Position numbers and translations under genes: made by a program. A model generated the notes under the pieces. That model saw nothing but the letters and a program-made list of their open reading frames with translations, was not told the DNA's origin and ran no database searches. Below are positions 9,087 to 18,880 of a stretch of DNA of 64,000 nucleotides, piece after piece (position 1 is the first letter of the stretch; each line of letters opens with the position of its first letter). This DNA comes from Nemertoderma westbladi (lineage: Eukaryota; Xenacoelomorpha; Nemertodermatida; Nemertodermatidae), in the NCBI GenBank assembly GCA_032718475.1, contig JAUCBJ010000295.1, forward strand, positions 27,981 to 91,980. The letters are read 5' to 3'.

Positions 9087-10092
9087 CGATCAACGTGGCC
9101 ATCCCCATCGCCTGTGCTTCCAATGGGTTCGATGGATGCTGTATAGTTTCTCCTGTCTGGTGCGTTCCGTCTGTCCTATTTCTTGACTTTCTCTGACTTG
9201 GGTATGTCATCAGGGGTAGCGGCCCCCTCCATATGTCTGTATCACACGACCTATTCTCATCCAAGGGTCTCGTTGTTCTTGCTCCTATCGTGGTATATTG
9301 TTGATATTGTGATGGGGGAATGTCACCCTGTCCCCCCCCCACCGGTATGTTTGGTACTGGGGTTGATGTTAATATGTTGGGGCCCATGCACCTATCCGCA
9401 ATGATTCCCCCCTCCCCTGGGTATATGTTATGTCCCTGCATGCTGTAGTCATACTGCTGTGCTGGTACCGGTATAGGCCTATCAGCTTCTGGCCTACTCG
9501 CCGGTATGTATTCCGCGACTTCCGGGTTTAATCCCGTTGTCCACGCTATCCTATCGCCTACATTGCCTCTCTCAGTATGGCCTATGGTATGTGCAGTAAG
9601 GCCTACAGTATGTCCTACAGTCTGCATGTGTTGTTCGGGATCGAAGTTTATTCTTCTCGAATAATCCTCCCCGCGGCTACCGTATTCTCGATCGATAGGT
9701 GTATTCCGTCGGAAAGTTTCTCTTCGACCCCCCCCTCTACTGTCCTCGTCTTCGTACCGGTACATCGCGTACCCCTCCATCGGCGCGTAGTGCGCCTCGC
9801 CGGGTCGCATCTCTCTGGGGCGACGGCAATCTCCCGGAGTCTGACCCCACTGACTCTCTGTCCTCATCTCAACTACCGACGGCTCGCTATCCGTCCTCGC
9901 TCTTCTATCGTTCGCGGCGATACCTCTACTACTATCTTCTCTTCTTCTCCTTTCAGTGGAGTATTCCCGCTCGTGAGATCTCTCGTCGACCTCCCGGTTA
10001 AACCCCACTGTTCTTCTTCCCTCTTCTGATCGGGCTCGACGCTTCGTCCGCTCTCTCACGACGTCAACCTGTCTCTCTCTGCTCGGTCGCAT
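8995..10092 (-). CDS. gag: BPE-3 Gag, middle region (Arg/Glu-rich, then Gly/Pro/Tyr-rich)
   Basis: 365 codons from an ATG, but the same frame is open upstream to the G tract at about 10200, so this is an internal Gag segment. The N-terminal third is extremely rich in Arg and Glu; the rest is low-complexity with Gly, Pro, Gln and Tyr and an HTVGLTAHTIGHT motif. It joins the DUF1759 ORF by a +1 shift around 9080 (overlap 92 nt). No catalytic motif. Likely a disordered RNA-binding or assembly part of Gag. Confidence 0.6.
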   Translation of the reverse strand: MRPSRERQVDVVRERTKRRARSEEGRRTVGFNREVDERSHEREYSTERRRREDSSRGIAANDRRARTDSEPSVVEMRTESQWGQTPGDCRRPREMRPGEAHYAPMEGYAMYRYEDEDSRGGGRRETFRRNTPIDREYGSRGEDYSRRINFDPEQHMQTVGHTVGLTAHTIGHTERGNVGDRIAWTTGLNPEVAEYIPASRPEADRPIPVPAQQYDYSMQGHNIYPGEGGIIADRCMGPNILTSTPVPNIPVGGGQGDIPPSQYQQYTTIGARTTRPLDENRSCDTDIWRGPLPLMTYPSQRKSRNRTDGTHQTGETIQHPSNPLEAQAMGMATLIVENEDRATTRGTIQIRWEQAGRISTVSAHV

Positions 10093-10168
10093 GCCGCTGG
10101 GGATACTCGCAATCCCCCTATTACTTTCCGTCGCCGGTTGTTGCGGTTTACCTATTTTGGCCCTCGCA

Positions 10169-11266
10169 TTATCCGCTGACGGCTGTGGGACACTCTCTGC
10201 CCCCCCCCCCTTTCGCTGCTAACTCGCTGTTGTGGGGCCCCTGTAGCCCCCCCCCCCCCCCCCACTCGCCACATCTAATTTCGCCATCTCTCACCCCGCT
10301 ACTATATCCCTCTCTAGTCGACACATCAACCCTATCACGGTCGGGTCTATTCACCCCCGCCTCTCCCTCTGCTATTACGTGGCCTACCAGGCCCTCTGCA
10401 CCCTGCCTACCAACTATGTGGCCTACCAGGCCCTCGCTGGGTCTATTCAACCCAGCCACCCCCTGCCTACCAACTACGTGGCCTACCAGGCCCTCGCTCG
10501 GTCTACCTAATCCAGCTACTCCCTGCCTACTAACTGTGCGGCCTACCAGGCCCTCGCTGGGTCTATTCAACCCAGCCTCTTCCTGCCTACCAACTACGTG
10601 GCCTACCAGGCCCTCGCTGGGTCTACCTAACCCAGCTACTTCCGGCCCACCAACTGTGTGGCCTGCCAGGTCCCCGTTTGCCTGGCTATACACGCCCGAC
10701 GTGTTTACGTTAATAGCACCCATATCGGATACAGAATTAATTTGTTCGTTTGAAACAAAATCATTTGAATTACTTTGCACGACTACACTATCTGAATTAC
10801 TTTGTAAATTCGGGCTTGGATCATTAATTAAATTATTTGAATTATTATTATTTTGATTATTTGGATTATTTTGAGTAGCTACATTAATATTAGGATTATT
10901 TTCTACATTAATATTAAGATTGTTCTGATTTAAATTTAAATTACTACCACTAGGCAAAGTATTTCCTGCAATAAAGGTTTGATTAGAGTTATCCCATACG
11001 GTACTATTAATATTAACCACGTCTACTGTATCATTATCATTGTTACCCCCCCCCCCCCCGCCCGTACGGTCACACCAGTTTTGGGTCTGCCGTGCGGTCC
11101 CTGTAAGTGGGGTATTAATAAATGTATCCACGGCCCCTGGCTCCCCTAGAATACTCGAGCCAGTCCCGCCCTCAGACGCCCCCGCCCGCACCAGTTGCAG
11201 CTTGTGCGCGCGTCTAACCCTATGTTCCCCAAGCTCACTTTGGCGTCTCTTTAATTCCTCATGGTC
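10169..11266 (-). CDS. gag: BPE-3 Gag, Asn-rich region with 20-residue repeats
   Basis: Open in the same frame as the coiled-coil segment, separated from it only by a single TGA at 11267-11269. Contents in order: a charged start, a Gly tract, a long Asn-rich stretch, and four to five tandem repeats of about 20 residues (SEGLVGHVVGRQGVAGLNRP-like, 60 bp at DNA level, 10385-10685). Gly tracts encoded by G runs close it. The frame ends just after an 11-G run at 10200-10210, where the next Gag ORF continues in another frame, so a homopolymer length change is the probable cause of the break. Confidence 0.55.
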   Translation of the reverse strand, partial: DHEELKRRQSELGEHRVRRAHKLQLVRAGASEGGTGSSILGEPGAVDTFINTPLTGTARQTQNWCDRTGGGGGGNNDNDTVDVVNINSTVWDNSNQTFIAGNTLPSGSNLNLNQNNLNINVENNPNINVATQNNPNNQNNNNSNNLINDPSPNLQSNSDSVVVQSNSNDFVSNEQINSVSDMGAINVNTSGVYSQANGDLAGHTVGGPEVAGLGRPSEGLVGHVVGRQEEAGLNRPSEGLVGRTVSRQGVAGLGRPSEGLVGHVVGRQGVAGLNRPSEGLVGHIVGRQGAEGLVGHVIAEGEAGVNRPDRDRVDVSTREGYSSGVRDGEIRCGEWGGGGGLQGPHNSELAAKGGGGRECPTAVSG

Positions 11267-12061
11267 TCACTCGGCTCCTGCCATTCTCCTCTCACACTCC
11301 CGCGCGTCCCGCTCAGCCAATTCTACTACTTTCCTAGCACTCTCCCTTCGCCTCGCTTCACGCTCCTTACGTTCACTTTCCTTTCTCGCCTCATGCTCCT
11401 TGCGTTCCGCCTCACGCTCTTTGCGTTCCTTTTCCTCCCTTGCCTCACGCTCCTTGCGTTCCCTTTCTTCCCTTGCCTCACGCTCCTTGCGTTCCCTTTC
11501 TTCTCTCGTCTCATGCTCCTTGCGTTCCGCCTCGCGCTCTTTGCGTTCCCTTTCCTCTCTCGCCTCACGTTCCCTACACTTCTTTTCCTCTATTTCCTCA
11601 CACTCCCTAAGGCCTCTCAAAGCCCTTTCGGCCCTCTCTCCGGTTTCTCTAATCAATGCCGCTTCCCTCTCTAGCCGCATTCTCCCCTCCTCTAGCCGTT
11701 TATCCATTTCTCTCTGACCTTGCTCTATCAGCTCGAGACGGTACGCGGCACCTGCCTCTCTCACCAGTCTTTCTTTCGCGGAGGATGTAGCAGACTTATC
11801 GGTTACGACGGACTCCCTCCGCCTTCCCGATCTACTAACTTTCCCCCCTCTCCCGGAACTCCCTCCGACCGACGAGGCCGAATCCTCGGGGTTAACCTCG
11901 GATTCGCCCCCTTCAGGTCTGTTCCAACCCATTAATTTTATACCCCGGGCATCGATTAAATATGGCCCTATGTACACTACACTAGGTTGTATACCCCCAT
12001 GCCGCCATGAGTCATACAGTTCCTCGGCAACCTTTCTCGCTCTCTCCTCGGCCAATTCTCT
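11267..12061 (-). CDS. gag: BPE-3 Gag, coiled-coil region
   Basis: Up to 269 codons (nominal ATG at 12076 within a probable mini-intron). After a short globular-looking start (ARKVAEELYDSWRHGG) comes a Ser-rich linker and then more than 130 residues of heptad-like Arg/Glu/Lys repeats of the ERERKEREAREE type. This region is a long coiled coil likely to drive multimerisation. Gag of BPE-1 and BPE-2 also has an N-terminal charged coiled coil, though Ala-rich. It ends at an in-frame TGA. Confidence 0.6.
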   Translation of the reverse strand, partial: RELAEERARKVAEELYDSWRHGGIQPSVVYIGPYLIDARGIKLMGWNRPEGGESEVNPEDSASSVGGSSGRGGKVSRSGRRRESVVTDKSATSSAKERLVREAGAAYRLELIEQGQREMDKRLEEGRMRLEREAALIRETGERAERALRGLRECEEIEEKKCREREAREERERKEREAERKEHETREERERKEREAREERERKEREAREEKERKEREAERKEHEARKESERKEREARRRESARKVVELAERDARECERRMAGAE

Positions 12062-12105
12062 CTGCCCGAAACGCATTAGATAGTATAAATGTCTGTCCGA
12101 CTTAC
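12062..12105 (-). other. Candidate 44-nt intron in BPE-3 gag
   Basis: On the minus strand the interval begins GTAAGT after an exon-like AG and ends GGGCAG, with CTAAT about 16 nt before the end as a possible branch site. Removing it would put the first Gag ORF in frame with the coiled-coil ORF at an Arg codon. It is very short for an animal intron; a plain indel is the alternative. Confidence 0.35.
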
Positions 12106-12584
12106 CTAGCCCTGACTTCAGTTTTACCTCGTCTATCGTTTTCCCCTTTCTGGCCCTCCTCTAGTAGTCTCCGGGTCGCGTTGTAGGCCCGTCGAAGTCG
12201 CTCAGAAACCCCGACGTCCTCGTCGCCGACCCATCGTCCGTCTCTCCGGGTTCGACGTCGTACCTGCGGCCCCACCGTCGCCGTTTCGGCGGGCCGTCCG
12301 TCGCCCTCGGCCTGTGGCTGGCCGGCGACACCGGTGCGTCGACCCTCGTCCCGTGTCGACTCGTCTCCTTCTCCCTCGAGCCCGTTCTCTCTATCCTCCG
12401 ACTCGATTCCCCCTCCTCTCGACTCGGCTTCTGACTCCAGACGGTCTCCCTCATCTTGAACTTCCGGGTCGCCCGTTATCGATGGCTCCGGCGTCGTGGG
12501 CCTATACCGCCTGGTCGTGGCCTCGCGGATCGTTTGTTCTTCGTCCGGGGTCCACGTCGGTGTTATTTCCCCCGACTGACTCAT
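12106..12584 (-). CDS. gag: BPE-3 Gag N-terminus
   Basis: 160-codon ORF from the ATG at 12582-12584. It is the first ORF after the leader, so this start is plausible for the whole Gag. The sequence is highly charged and disordered (Glu, Gly, Arg), without recognised domains. It ends at a TAA that lies inside a GTAAGT donor-like sequence, suggesting a spliced link to the coiled-coil part. Confidence 0.55.
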
Positions 12585-12642
12585 CTTTCTTCTGCAGATT
12601 TGGTGGCTGGTGGTTACTGAGTTTGTCTAGGGCGGCAGCTGG

Positions 12643-12651
12643 TTTAGTTAC
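12643..12651 (-). promoter_or_regulatory. Candidate self-priming site of BPE-3
   Basis: The plus strand reads TTTAGTTAC directly before a TGTGAC that could open the LTR. Its exact reverse complement, GTAACTAAA, lies at 12822-12830 inside the putative LTR. The arrangement parallels BPE-1 and BPE-2, but the match is only 9 nt and the LTR boundary was partly chosen by it. Confidence 0.35.
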
Positions 12652-13188
12652 TGTGACGGGATCCAAGAGGGATCCCGGTTTATCCGGTTTTAGTTCACGC
12701 GTCCCCGCCGTGTATAAAGGGTGAATGAGTTCGTGCTGTTTGTCGTATATAATATGATATGCAGATATAGATATGGATATAGATATGAGATAATATTGTC
12801 GTATACGGAAGGCGGGATACGGTAACTAAAGTCCCGGTCCTTCCCTAGCTAAACTATTGTAACCTAATCTAGCACCGGTATTGCACTGAGATAACTGAAC
12901 TGGTATGATTACTGCCAAGTGGCTATATTGCACGGTTGGCCTTGTTACTCTACCTAATCGATGCCTTTCCCCCCTCTGATTGGTTGATACCCTTGTTGGC
13001 GCCCTTTGGAGTGTTCCCGTTCACTCCACCTATTCTCTCTGGGTTAGGGGTTTGGCCCCTGACCCTCATTGTGTGCTTCTCCTTCCCATTCTTATTGGGA
13101 TGGCACGAGTTGGTTAATTACCCAATCTCGTGGCTCCCAATATTGCTTATCGGCTTATAACTTTATGGGGTGTTAGCGGGATTGAATA
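12652..13188 (-). other. Putative 5' LTR of BPE-3 (boundaries unproven)
   Basis: The interval lies between the short leader (12585-12651) and unrelated DNA. It begins TGTGAC on the plus strand and may end near 13188 with GCTAACA, giving TG...CA ends. The partner LTR is outside the window, so neither end can be confirmed. ATTGG/CCAAT motifs lie in the 12970-13140 part and may be promoter elements. The 133-150 nt around 12745-12790 are GATATA-rich. Confidence 0.3.
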
Positions 13189-14173
13189 AGCTAACATTTA
13201 TCCACCTATTTTATACATGTGTGCAAAACATCATTTAATAATTTGGATAAAATCCAGTCTCCTAAATAAGGGGATACAATTTTTTAGTTAATTAGTGACC
13301 CCCCCCCCCCCCCCCCCCCCCCTTAACTTATACTCGCCATATCTTATCATACAATATAATAAAACAAGATTAAGAGACTGATAACGGACAGTTGATAGAC
13401 GCATAGATTTCTAGTCATATTTGCAGTGATACGGATTTCAAATAAAAAAAGCACTGCAAATTTAATGTAGCCGTAGCCCTATAGGTTTTACTGCGACGGA
13501 CTGACAAACGGACAAACAATGGACAAATGGGACATTTCATATGACCGAAATACTGTAGTTGCATTGATATACAGTAGAAATTGGAGAGAAACAAAATCAA
13601 AATCCGATCCAAAACTGATATAAAACCCATAGCGATCTCATTTTGGAATACGACATTTACTGTAGTGGATAACTTGTACTGGAACCAGCTACAGTGCAGT
13701 ACTGTACAGAGATGCATCCTAGATGGTGAGAGCATACCATGACGCAAAATCCGAAATGCGATACATTTAACATCGTTGAACAAAATGAAGTTAACAAATT
13801 GAGCTCCAGCGCGCATGCCGCAATTTAAACAATGTGTCACGGTGCTCAAAAAACGCATAGGGGGGGCCTAATGTGTCAAAAACTAGGGAATGTATAGTTC
13901 GTTATAAACTGTGAATTTTATAACTACTGTACAGTAGGCCTATAAAAACGAAAATCGCTTAATGCTAATGCAATGATCTATGGCAACAAAGCACGTAGAT
14001 AATCAATAAATAATTATCTTATACCCTACAATTTGACGTCATGTTAACAAAATATTATGTAATTATCGTAACTGCAGGTTAGCTACAGTATAAAACAATT
14101 TGTTTAAGTAGGATGACTTTCTACAATTAATACATATCATTATTGTTACTGTACACGACTTCCATAACAAAAA
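13189..14173. other. Noncoding interval with C24 homopolymer
   Basis: No convincing gene. A run of 24 C is at 13299-13322. The 147-codon minus ORF at 13415-13858 has no recognised domain and looks like a repeat-derived reading frame. Confidence 0.6.
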
Positions 14174-14770
14174 ATGGCAGCCATTAATTACAAATGGAAA
14201 AATTTGCACAACAAATTTATCCCCCGCACTGGGAACGAGGAATACGGTTGGTTTTGGCGAGAAGAGCACCCATGGGATGTAGAAAGATTAGAGGATCGAA
14301 CGGCTATATCATTGTACAACTCTCGCGTCCGACAGTTCGACAGTAAGGGTTCGCTGCGTCAATCCGGGGTACAGCAATGTGACAAAAAAAGAAGCTAAAC
14401 AAATCGACAAGTTGGTTAAATTTGCTGATGATAAAACGGCCGGTCAAGAATCTCCGACCGCAATGGATAAACGTACCGGACTTCCGGGAAATCTGCCGCA
14501 CGCGCGAGATGATCCCGGTAGCGCAGACCCTTCCGGGGGGATGACTTTAGACGCTTCATCAGCGCGAAGGAGAATCGTAAGGTCCACTACACGCCGTTAA
14601 GCTACGCAACCGTCACGCTGCCACACCCACCGCCCAAACCGTTGTGTAGGTGCGAGGTGCCACGAATGTGTGTGTGGTGCACCTCCACGCGGTACGAAAT
14701 GGAACGCAACGCCAAGAAGCCAAGAGAGACTCTCGCGGAAAATTGTTTAAGTTACAAATATACAAGATGA
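14174..14770 (+). pseudogene. Possible host gene or retropseudogene, frames interrupted
   Basis: Three consecutive reading frames look coding. First, an ATG at 14174 starts a segment of about 56 codons with WREEHPWDVERLEDR, followed by a GTAAGG donor-like sequence at 14343. Second, a Lys/Asp-rich stretch follows (TKKEAKQIDKLVKFADD, about 14378-14440). Third, about 14530-14770 has an open frame containing HYTPLSYATVTLPHPPP and a Cys cluster CRCEVPRMCVWC, ending in TGA at 14768. The gaps between them are too short for normal introns and the phases do not join. I read it as one ancestral protein broken by small indels, possibly a processed pseudogene. I do not recognise the family. It could also be a real gene with sequencing errors. 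Confidence 0.35.
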
Positions 14771-15293
14771 CCAAAACTATTCAAAAATATATATAATATT
14801 ATAATATTTATAAAGTAAAACTTTACTGATTCTGCTAATATATTGGCATGAGGGCCTACTGTGCCTTGTTAATGTAGGGCCTACTTACCACACACCTATT
14901 TTCCCCTAATACTCCCCTAATACAACAACCATTTTAAGCAATAAGCAAGCTAATTGTTGCATTACGGCTAATCTATTGTCTTGGTTTTACATAGGGAATC
15001 ATTATCAATATTATTCTATGGTGTTTACGTGCAGATGAGAAGGTTCGACAATTTTTATGTAATAATGTTTTACAGCATGGGAGTATCCAGGGGGGGGGGG
15101 GGGGGGGGGGGGGATTTAACTAAAAAAACTTAATTTATTAATTACTGTAATATTATTGCTGTATTGAGTAACGGTCCCACAGTACACAGTTTGTGGAATT
15201 TACTGCAGTAAGTTCTATAGAGGTCTTTAAATACCACAGTTTAAATAAATTAGTTATTACCGACAGCCGTTTCACCCTCACGGGCTTCTTCAG
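14771..15293. other. Noncoding interval with G24 homopolymer
   Basis: AT-rich, no ORF of interest. A run of 24 G is at 15090-15113. Confidence 0.6.
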
Positions 15294-15402
15294 GGGTAAT
15301 CCTATATGTTATGTTGGACAATACCTTTATACCGGTACATTGTTTGGTGTATTTTGTTATTGTTTTTACATAATGTATAAATAAATCTTTATCTATCTAT
15401 AT
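15294..15402 (+). mobile_element. 3' tail of a non-LTR retrotransposon (short copy)
   Basis: Nearly the same sequence as the 3' end of the LINE fragment at 50155-50262: GGTAATCCTATATGTTATG, then TACCGGTACATTGTTTGGTG, then ATAAATAAATC with a CTAT-repeat tail. Only the last 110 bp or so remain, a strong 5' truncation. Confidence 0.7.
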
Positions 15403-15554
15403 TGAATCGAAAATGATATTGCCTATTGGAATTCCAGAAGGTGTTGCTGAGGCTCCCATCAATATCACCATTCGAATCAATTGTGTGTGTCATTCAATAC
15501 AATCGTGCAGCTCTAAGCGTTGCAGCTGCTCTTCTGCAACCACAATCGCACAAT

Positions 15555-16025
15555 GATGGATATGAGTGATAAACTAATAGATACAGTCGATCTAGATAGT
15601 AACAGCGATGGATATGAGTGATAAACTAATAAATACAGTCGATCTAGATAGTAACAGCGATGGATATGAGTGATAAACTAATAGATACAGTCGATCTAGA
15701 TAGTAACAGCGATGGATATGAGTGATAAACTAATAGCTGATACAGTCGATCTAGATAGTAACAGCGATGGATATGAGTGATAAACTAATAGATACAGTCG
15801 ATCTAGATAGTAACAGCGATGGATATGAGTGATAAACTAATAGATACAGTCGATCTAGATAGTAACAGCGATGGATATGAGTGATAAACTAATAGATACA
15901 GTCGATCTAGATAGTAACAGCGATGGATATGAGTGATAAACTAATAGATACAGTCGATCTAGATAGTAACAGCGATGGATATGAGTGATAAACTAATAGA
16001 TACAGTCGATCTAGATAGTAACAGC
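15555..16025. repeat. 52-bp minisatellite, nine copies
   Basis: Unit begins GATGGATATGAGTGATAAAC and ends GATAGTAACAGC. Eight copies are 52 bp and one has a 3-bp insertion. Copies are almost identical, so the array is young. The unit length is not a multiple of three, so no frame runs through it. Confidence 0.95.
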
Positions 16026-16033
16026 GATGATTC

Positions 16034-16546
16034 AGAAATTGAGTGAAACGATATTTACTAAAAAATAGATTACTTAATTTTTCCACACCTATGAAGTACA
16101 ATCAGGGCTGGATTTAGAATGGTGGGTGGCCTAGGGCCGGGTCAGTGGTTGGGGGGCCTGGGCTCTACTGTATGGGGTTTGCACAAACGGCGCCGAGCAC
16201 TTCTCACAGACTAAAGTATACTATACTGAAAGACACATTTTCTCTCGTTTTCATTACCCTAAATTTTCAATCAATTTATCGCAAATACCTATCAAAGAAA
16301 CCAGAATGCAGTTGTAAATGTATTAGTAGGGATGTGAGGCAGGAAATATTTGGAAATTTCATATATTTTTTTTTTCCGGAAATTTCCTATTTTATTAATT
16401 ATTTTATTTAGCACATACTGAAAACATAAAGTACGGTACAGTATAACACAAGTATAGTAAACAATAGAAACCTGCTTAGATGTGTTTAGGTGGTTCGTTC
16501 TCTTGGCTCTTGTGGTCGTAACTACGGATGGAGCCAATAATATGTC
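16034..16546. other. Noncoding interval
   Basis: AT-rich, with a G-rich stretch near 16105-16170. The segment CAGGGCTGGATTTAG at 16104 resembles the end of some hAT elements, but I found no inverted partner. Confidence 0.4.
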
Positions 16547-17660
16547 ATGAAGACCAAATATGCTTTTGTCGAAAATACCTTTTTGGCTCCTGGACTAATA
16601 CATGAGCCACTTATTCGTTGTCGCCTGAATATAATTAAAGACCTTATTTTTAGCTATGATCTCAAACTTTCTCTTAAATGGATAGTGATAAGAATAAAGC
16701 AGATATCCTTAACCGTCTTCCAAAGTCATGGTTAAATAAACCTCAGCTTTGGAATAATAATGATGATAATGACAATACTGAGGATATTATTGCTTGTGCA
16801 ATAGATGCTGATGGAATTTCCAATAATGTGTCAATACCTGATGATAATGATAACAATAGTGTTGAAGAAATTGAATATGCACCAAGTTACGGACTATCTT
16901 TACAGGACATTGCTGATGCCCAATTGATGTGATGAAAATATATAATTATATTTGTAACCACATGTCCACACAGTGTATGGACATGCTAATTGACAGACTA
17001 TGTGGCATATCATTATAGAATGTCATTATTTTTGTAATATGGCTACTTCTTGTCAAGGGTTTGTAAATGATTGTATCAGTTGCGTTGCAGCTCGTACAGC
17101 TAATGCCTCATTCTTGTGTCCCAAGTACTCAAACTGATTTCCAATGGTTCTTGGAATGTTGTTTTTTATGAACACTTTAGCTATATCTGGCAGCGCTACT
17201 TGTATTGGATTACTTATATTATTTGACTGTTTTACGAAATGGATGGAAATTCGTCGTTTAGTGAATTATAAGGCAATTTCCACTGCAAATGCCTTTATAG
17301 ACATAATATGCTATAATTGGGGAACACCTTCATTTATTCGTTCAGATACTGGTCGAGAACTTATGAATTCATTAGCTTAATGCTGTATATGAAAAGTTCG
17401 GTGATAAACCTCAATGGGGCGCAACCAGACACCCACAAAGTCAAGGCTCAGTTGAAAGATTCCATAGAACTTTATTGACGATGATTAGAAAAACAGTTAC
17501 TGAAGCAGATGACTGGGAAACATCACTCAATGCAATGCTTTTTTCATACCGTATGAGTCCTACTTCCACTTCTATTTCACCAATGTTAGCTATGTGTGGA
17601 TGGGAGCCTAAGCATGGATTTAATGTTGGCGGCATGTTAATATAGATTCCTGGATTTCCC
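16547..17660 (+). pseudogene. Ty3/gypsy-type pol relic (RNase H end to integrase core)
   Basis: Several frames together give the order of a Ty3/gypsy Pol. An RNase H tail leads to the motif NKADILNRLPKSWLN (16690-16730). A degraded HHCC zinc region follows at 16945-17085, with HGH and a C-x2-C pair recognisable. Then comes an integrase core with LFDCFTKWMEIRRLVNYKA (17220-17270) and SFIRSDTGRELMNSL (17330-17376). In the next frame lies a third-acid region with PQSQGSVERFHRTLL (17430-17475). Frame changes occur near 16680, 16930, 17140 and 17380 and stops break each segment. RT and LTRs are absent. The order and motifs are clear; the copy is dead. Confidence 0.75.
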
Positions 17661-17865
17661 GTCAGGACCATCAGCGTGCTGAACTAAATGATTACATTGA
17701 AGAAGAATTATCCAAACTTGACAATATTGATGCACTCACAACTCTACCTACCAAGTGATCGCAAATTTGTTATTTTCAACAATTTGGTGCTGACGCAAAA
17801 ATTGTCACCCATTGTCGAAAATTACAAGTTTCAAAATTATTATGCAATTTTTACATATTCTATAA

Positions 17866-18860
17866 TAGTTATTCTTTGAGGCATGGTTGCCATTTCTGGC
17901 AGAGCACGGGAATAACGAAGTTGTACTTTCCTTTGAGTGATTAGTTGGCCTGAATATGATCTCCCACTCTATAGTGAAATATTCATACGGTCTGGTAGCT
18001 CAGTACACTCACCCGGCTGATGATAACCAGAAGTTTGAAACCTAGGTACCGGGTTCGAGCCCCAATAGGGCCGGTTGATATTTTTCGCTATGGAGAGCAT
18101 TATCATATTGTCTTATTTATTGTATATTTAATACACCGCGTCACTCACCCCACAGCAATTCACTTATTATTATTAATTAATAGCCTGGGCCAGGCATACG
18201 GGGTTACAGTGGTTTCTACAACACTGTAGGGTAGTTATTCTTTGAGGCATGGTTGCCATTTCTGGCAGAGCACGGGAATAACGAAGTTGTACTTTCCTTT
18301 GAGTGATTAGTTGGCCTAAATATGATCTCCCACTCCATAGTGAAATATTCATCCGGTCTGGTAGCTCAGTACACTCACCCGGCTGATGATAACCAGCAGT
18401 TTGAAACATAGGTAGCGGGTTCGAGCCCCAATAGGGCCGGTTGATAGTTTTCGCTATGGACAGCATTATCATATTGTCTTATTTACATTGTATGTTTAAT
18501 ACACCGCGTCACTCACCCCACAACAATTCACTTTTTATTATTAATTAACAACCTTGGCCAAGCATACGGGGTTACAGTGGTTTCTACAACACTGTATAAT
18601 AGTTATTCTTTGAGGCATGGTTGCCATTTCTGGCAGAGCACGGGAATAACGAAGTTGTACTTTCCTTTGAGTGATTAGTTGGCCTAAATATGATCTCCCA
18701 CTCAATAGTGAAATATCCATACGGTCTGGTAGCTCAGTACACTCACCCGGCTGATGATAACCAGAAGTTTGAACCCTAGGTACCGGGTTCGAGCCCCAAT
18801 AGGGCCGGTTGAAATTTTTCGCTATGGAGGGCATTTTCTCATCATATTGTCTTTTTTACA
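17866..18860 (+). repeat. Tandem tRNA-derived SINE unit, three copies of about 367 bp
   Basis: Each copy carries a Pol III-type A box (TGGTAGCTCAGT at about 17993, 18359 and 18727) and a B box (GGGTTCGAGCCCC) about 55 nt downstream. The flanks can fold into an acceptor-like stem (CGGTCTG with AGGGCCG), but the anticodon arm is degenerate. Spacing between copies is 366 and 368 bp. Each copy starts near AGTTATTCTTTGAGGCATGG. This is a SINE-related unit arranged head to tail rather than scattered, and not a working tRNA gene. Confidence 0.75.
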
Positions 18861-18880
18861 TTGTATATTTAAAGCTAAAA

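Larger units (their letters stand above)
1..12651 (-). mobile_element. BPE-3: BEL/Pao LTR retrotransposon, internal region with complete gag-pol set and ORF2
   Basis: Minus-strand coding blocks run in BEL/Pao order: charged Gag, DUF1759-like Gag core, zinc knuckle, aspartic protease, RT, RNase H, integrase. Post-pol ORFs follow. The 5' LTR appears to begin at 12652; the 3' LTR lies just outside the left edge, because a purine tract typical of a polypurine tract reaches the first bases. The reading is interrupted by frame changes near 12105, 10200, 9080 and 6000 and by in-frame stops at 11267, 1797 and 711. This copy therefore looks disabled, unless some breaks are splicing, readthrough or sequence error. 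Confidence 0.9.

Noticed and set aside
10169-10856. Plus-strand Pro/Ser-rich ORFs opposite BPE-3 gag, and similar long plus-strand ORFs at 4128, 7075 and 1096
   Set aside because: They mirror the coding minus strand and contain none of the motifs seen there.
13415-13858. 147-codon minus-strand protein
   Set aside because: No domain, unusual composition, and phrases such as FVRLSVRRSKTYRAT look like translated repeat DNA.
15555-16025. CRISPR-like regular repeats
   Set aside because: Units are contiguous copies without unique spacers; this is a minisatellite in animal DNA, as are the other arrays.
16104-16130. hAT terminal repeat (CAGGGCTGGATTTAG)
   Set aside because: No inverted partner or 8-bp duplication found nearby.
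17993-18070. Functional tRNA gene
   Set aside because: A and B boxes and an acceptor-like stem exist, but the anticodon arm does not fold and the unit is repeated with long flanks, as in a SINE.
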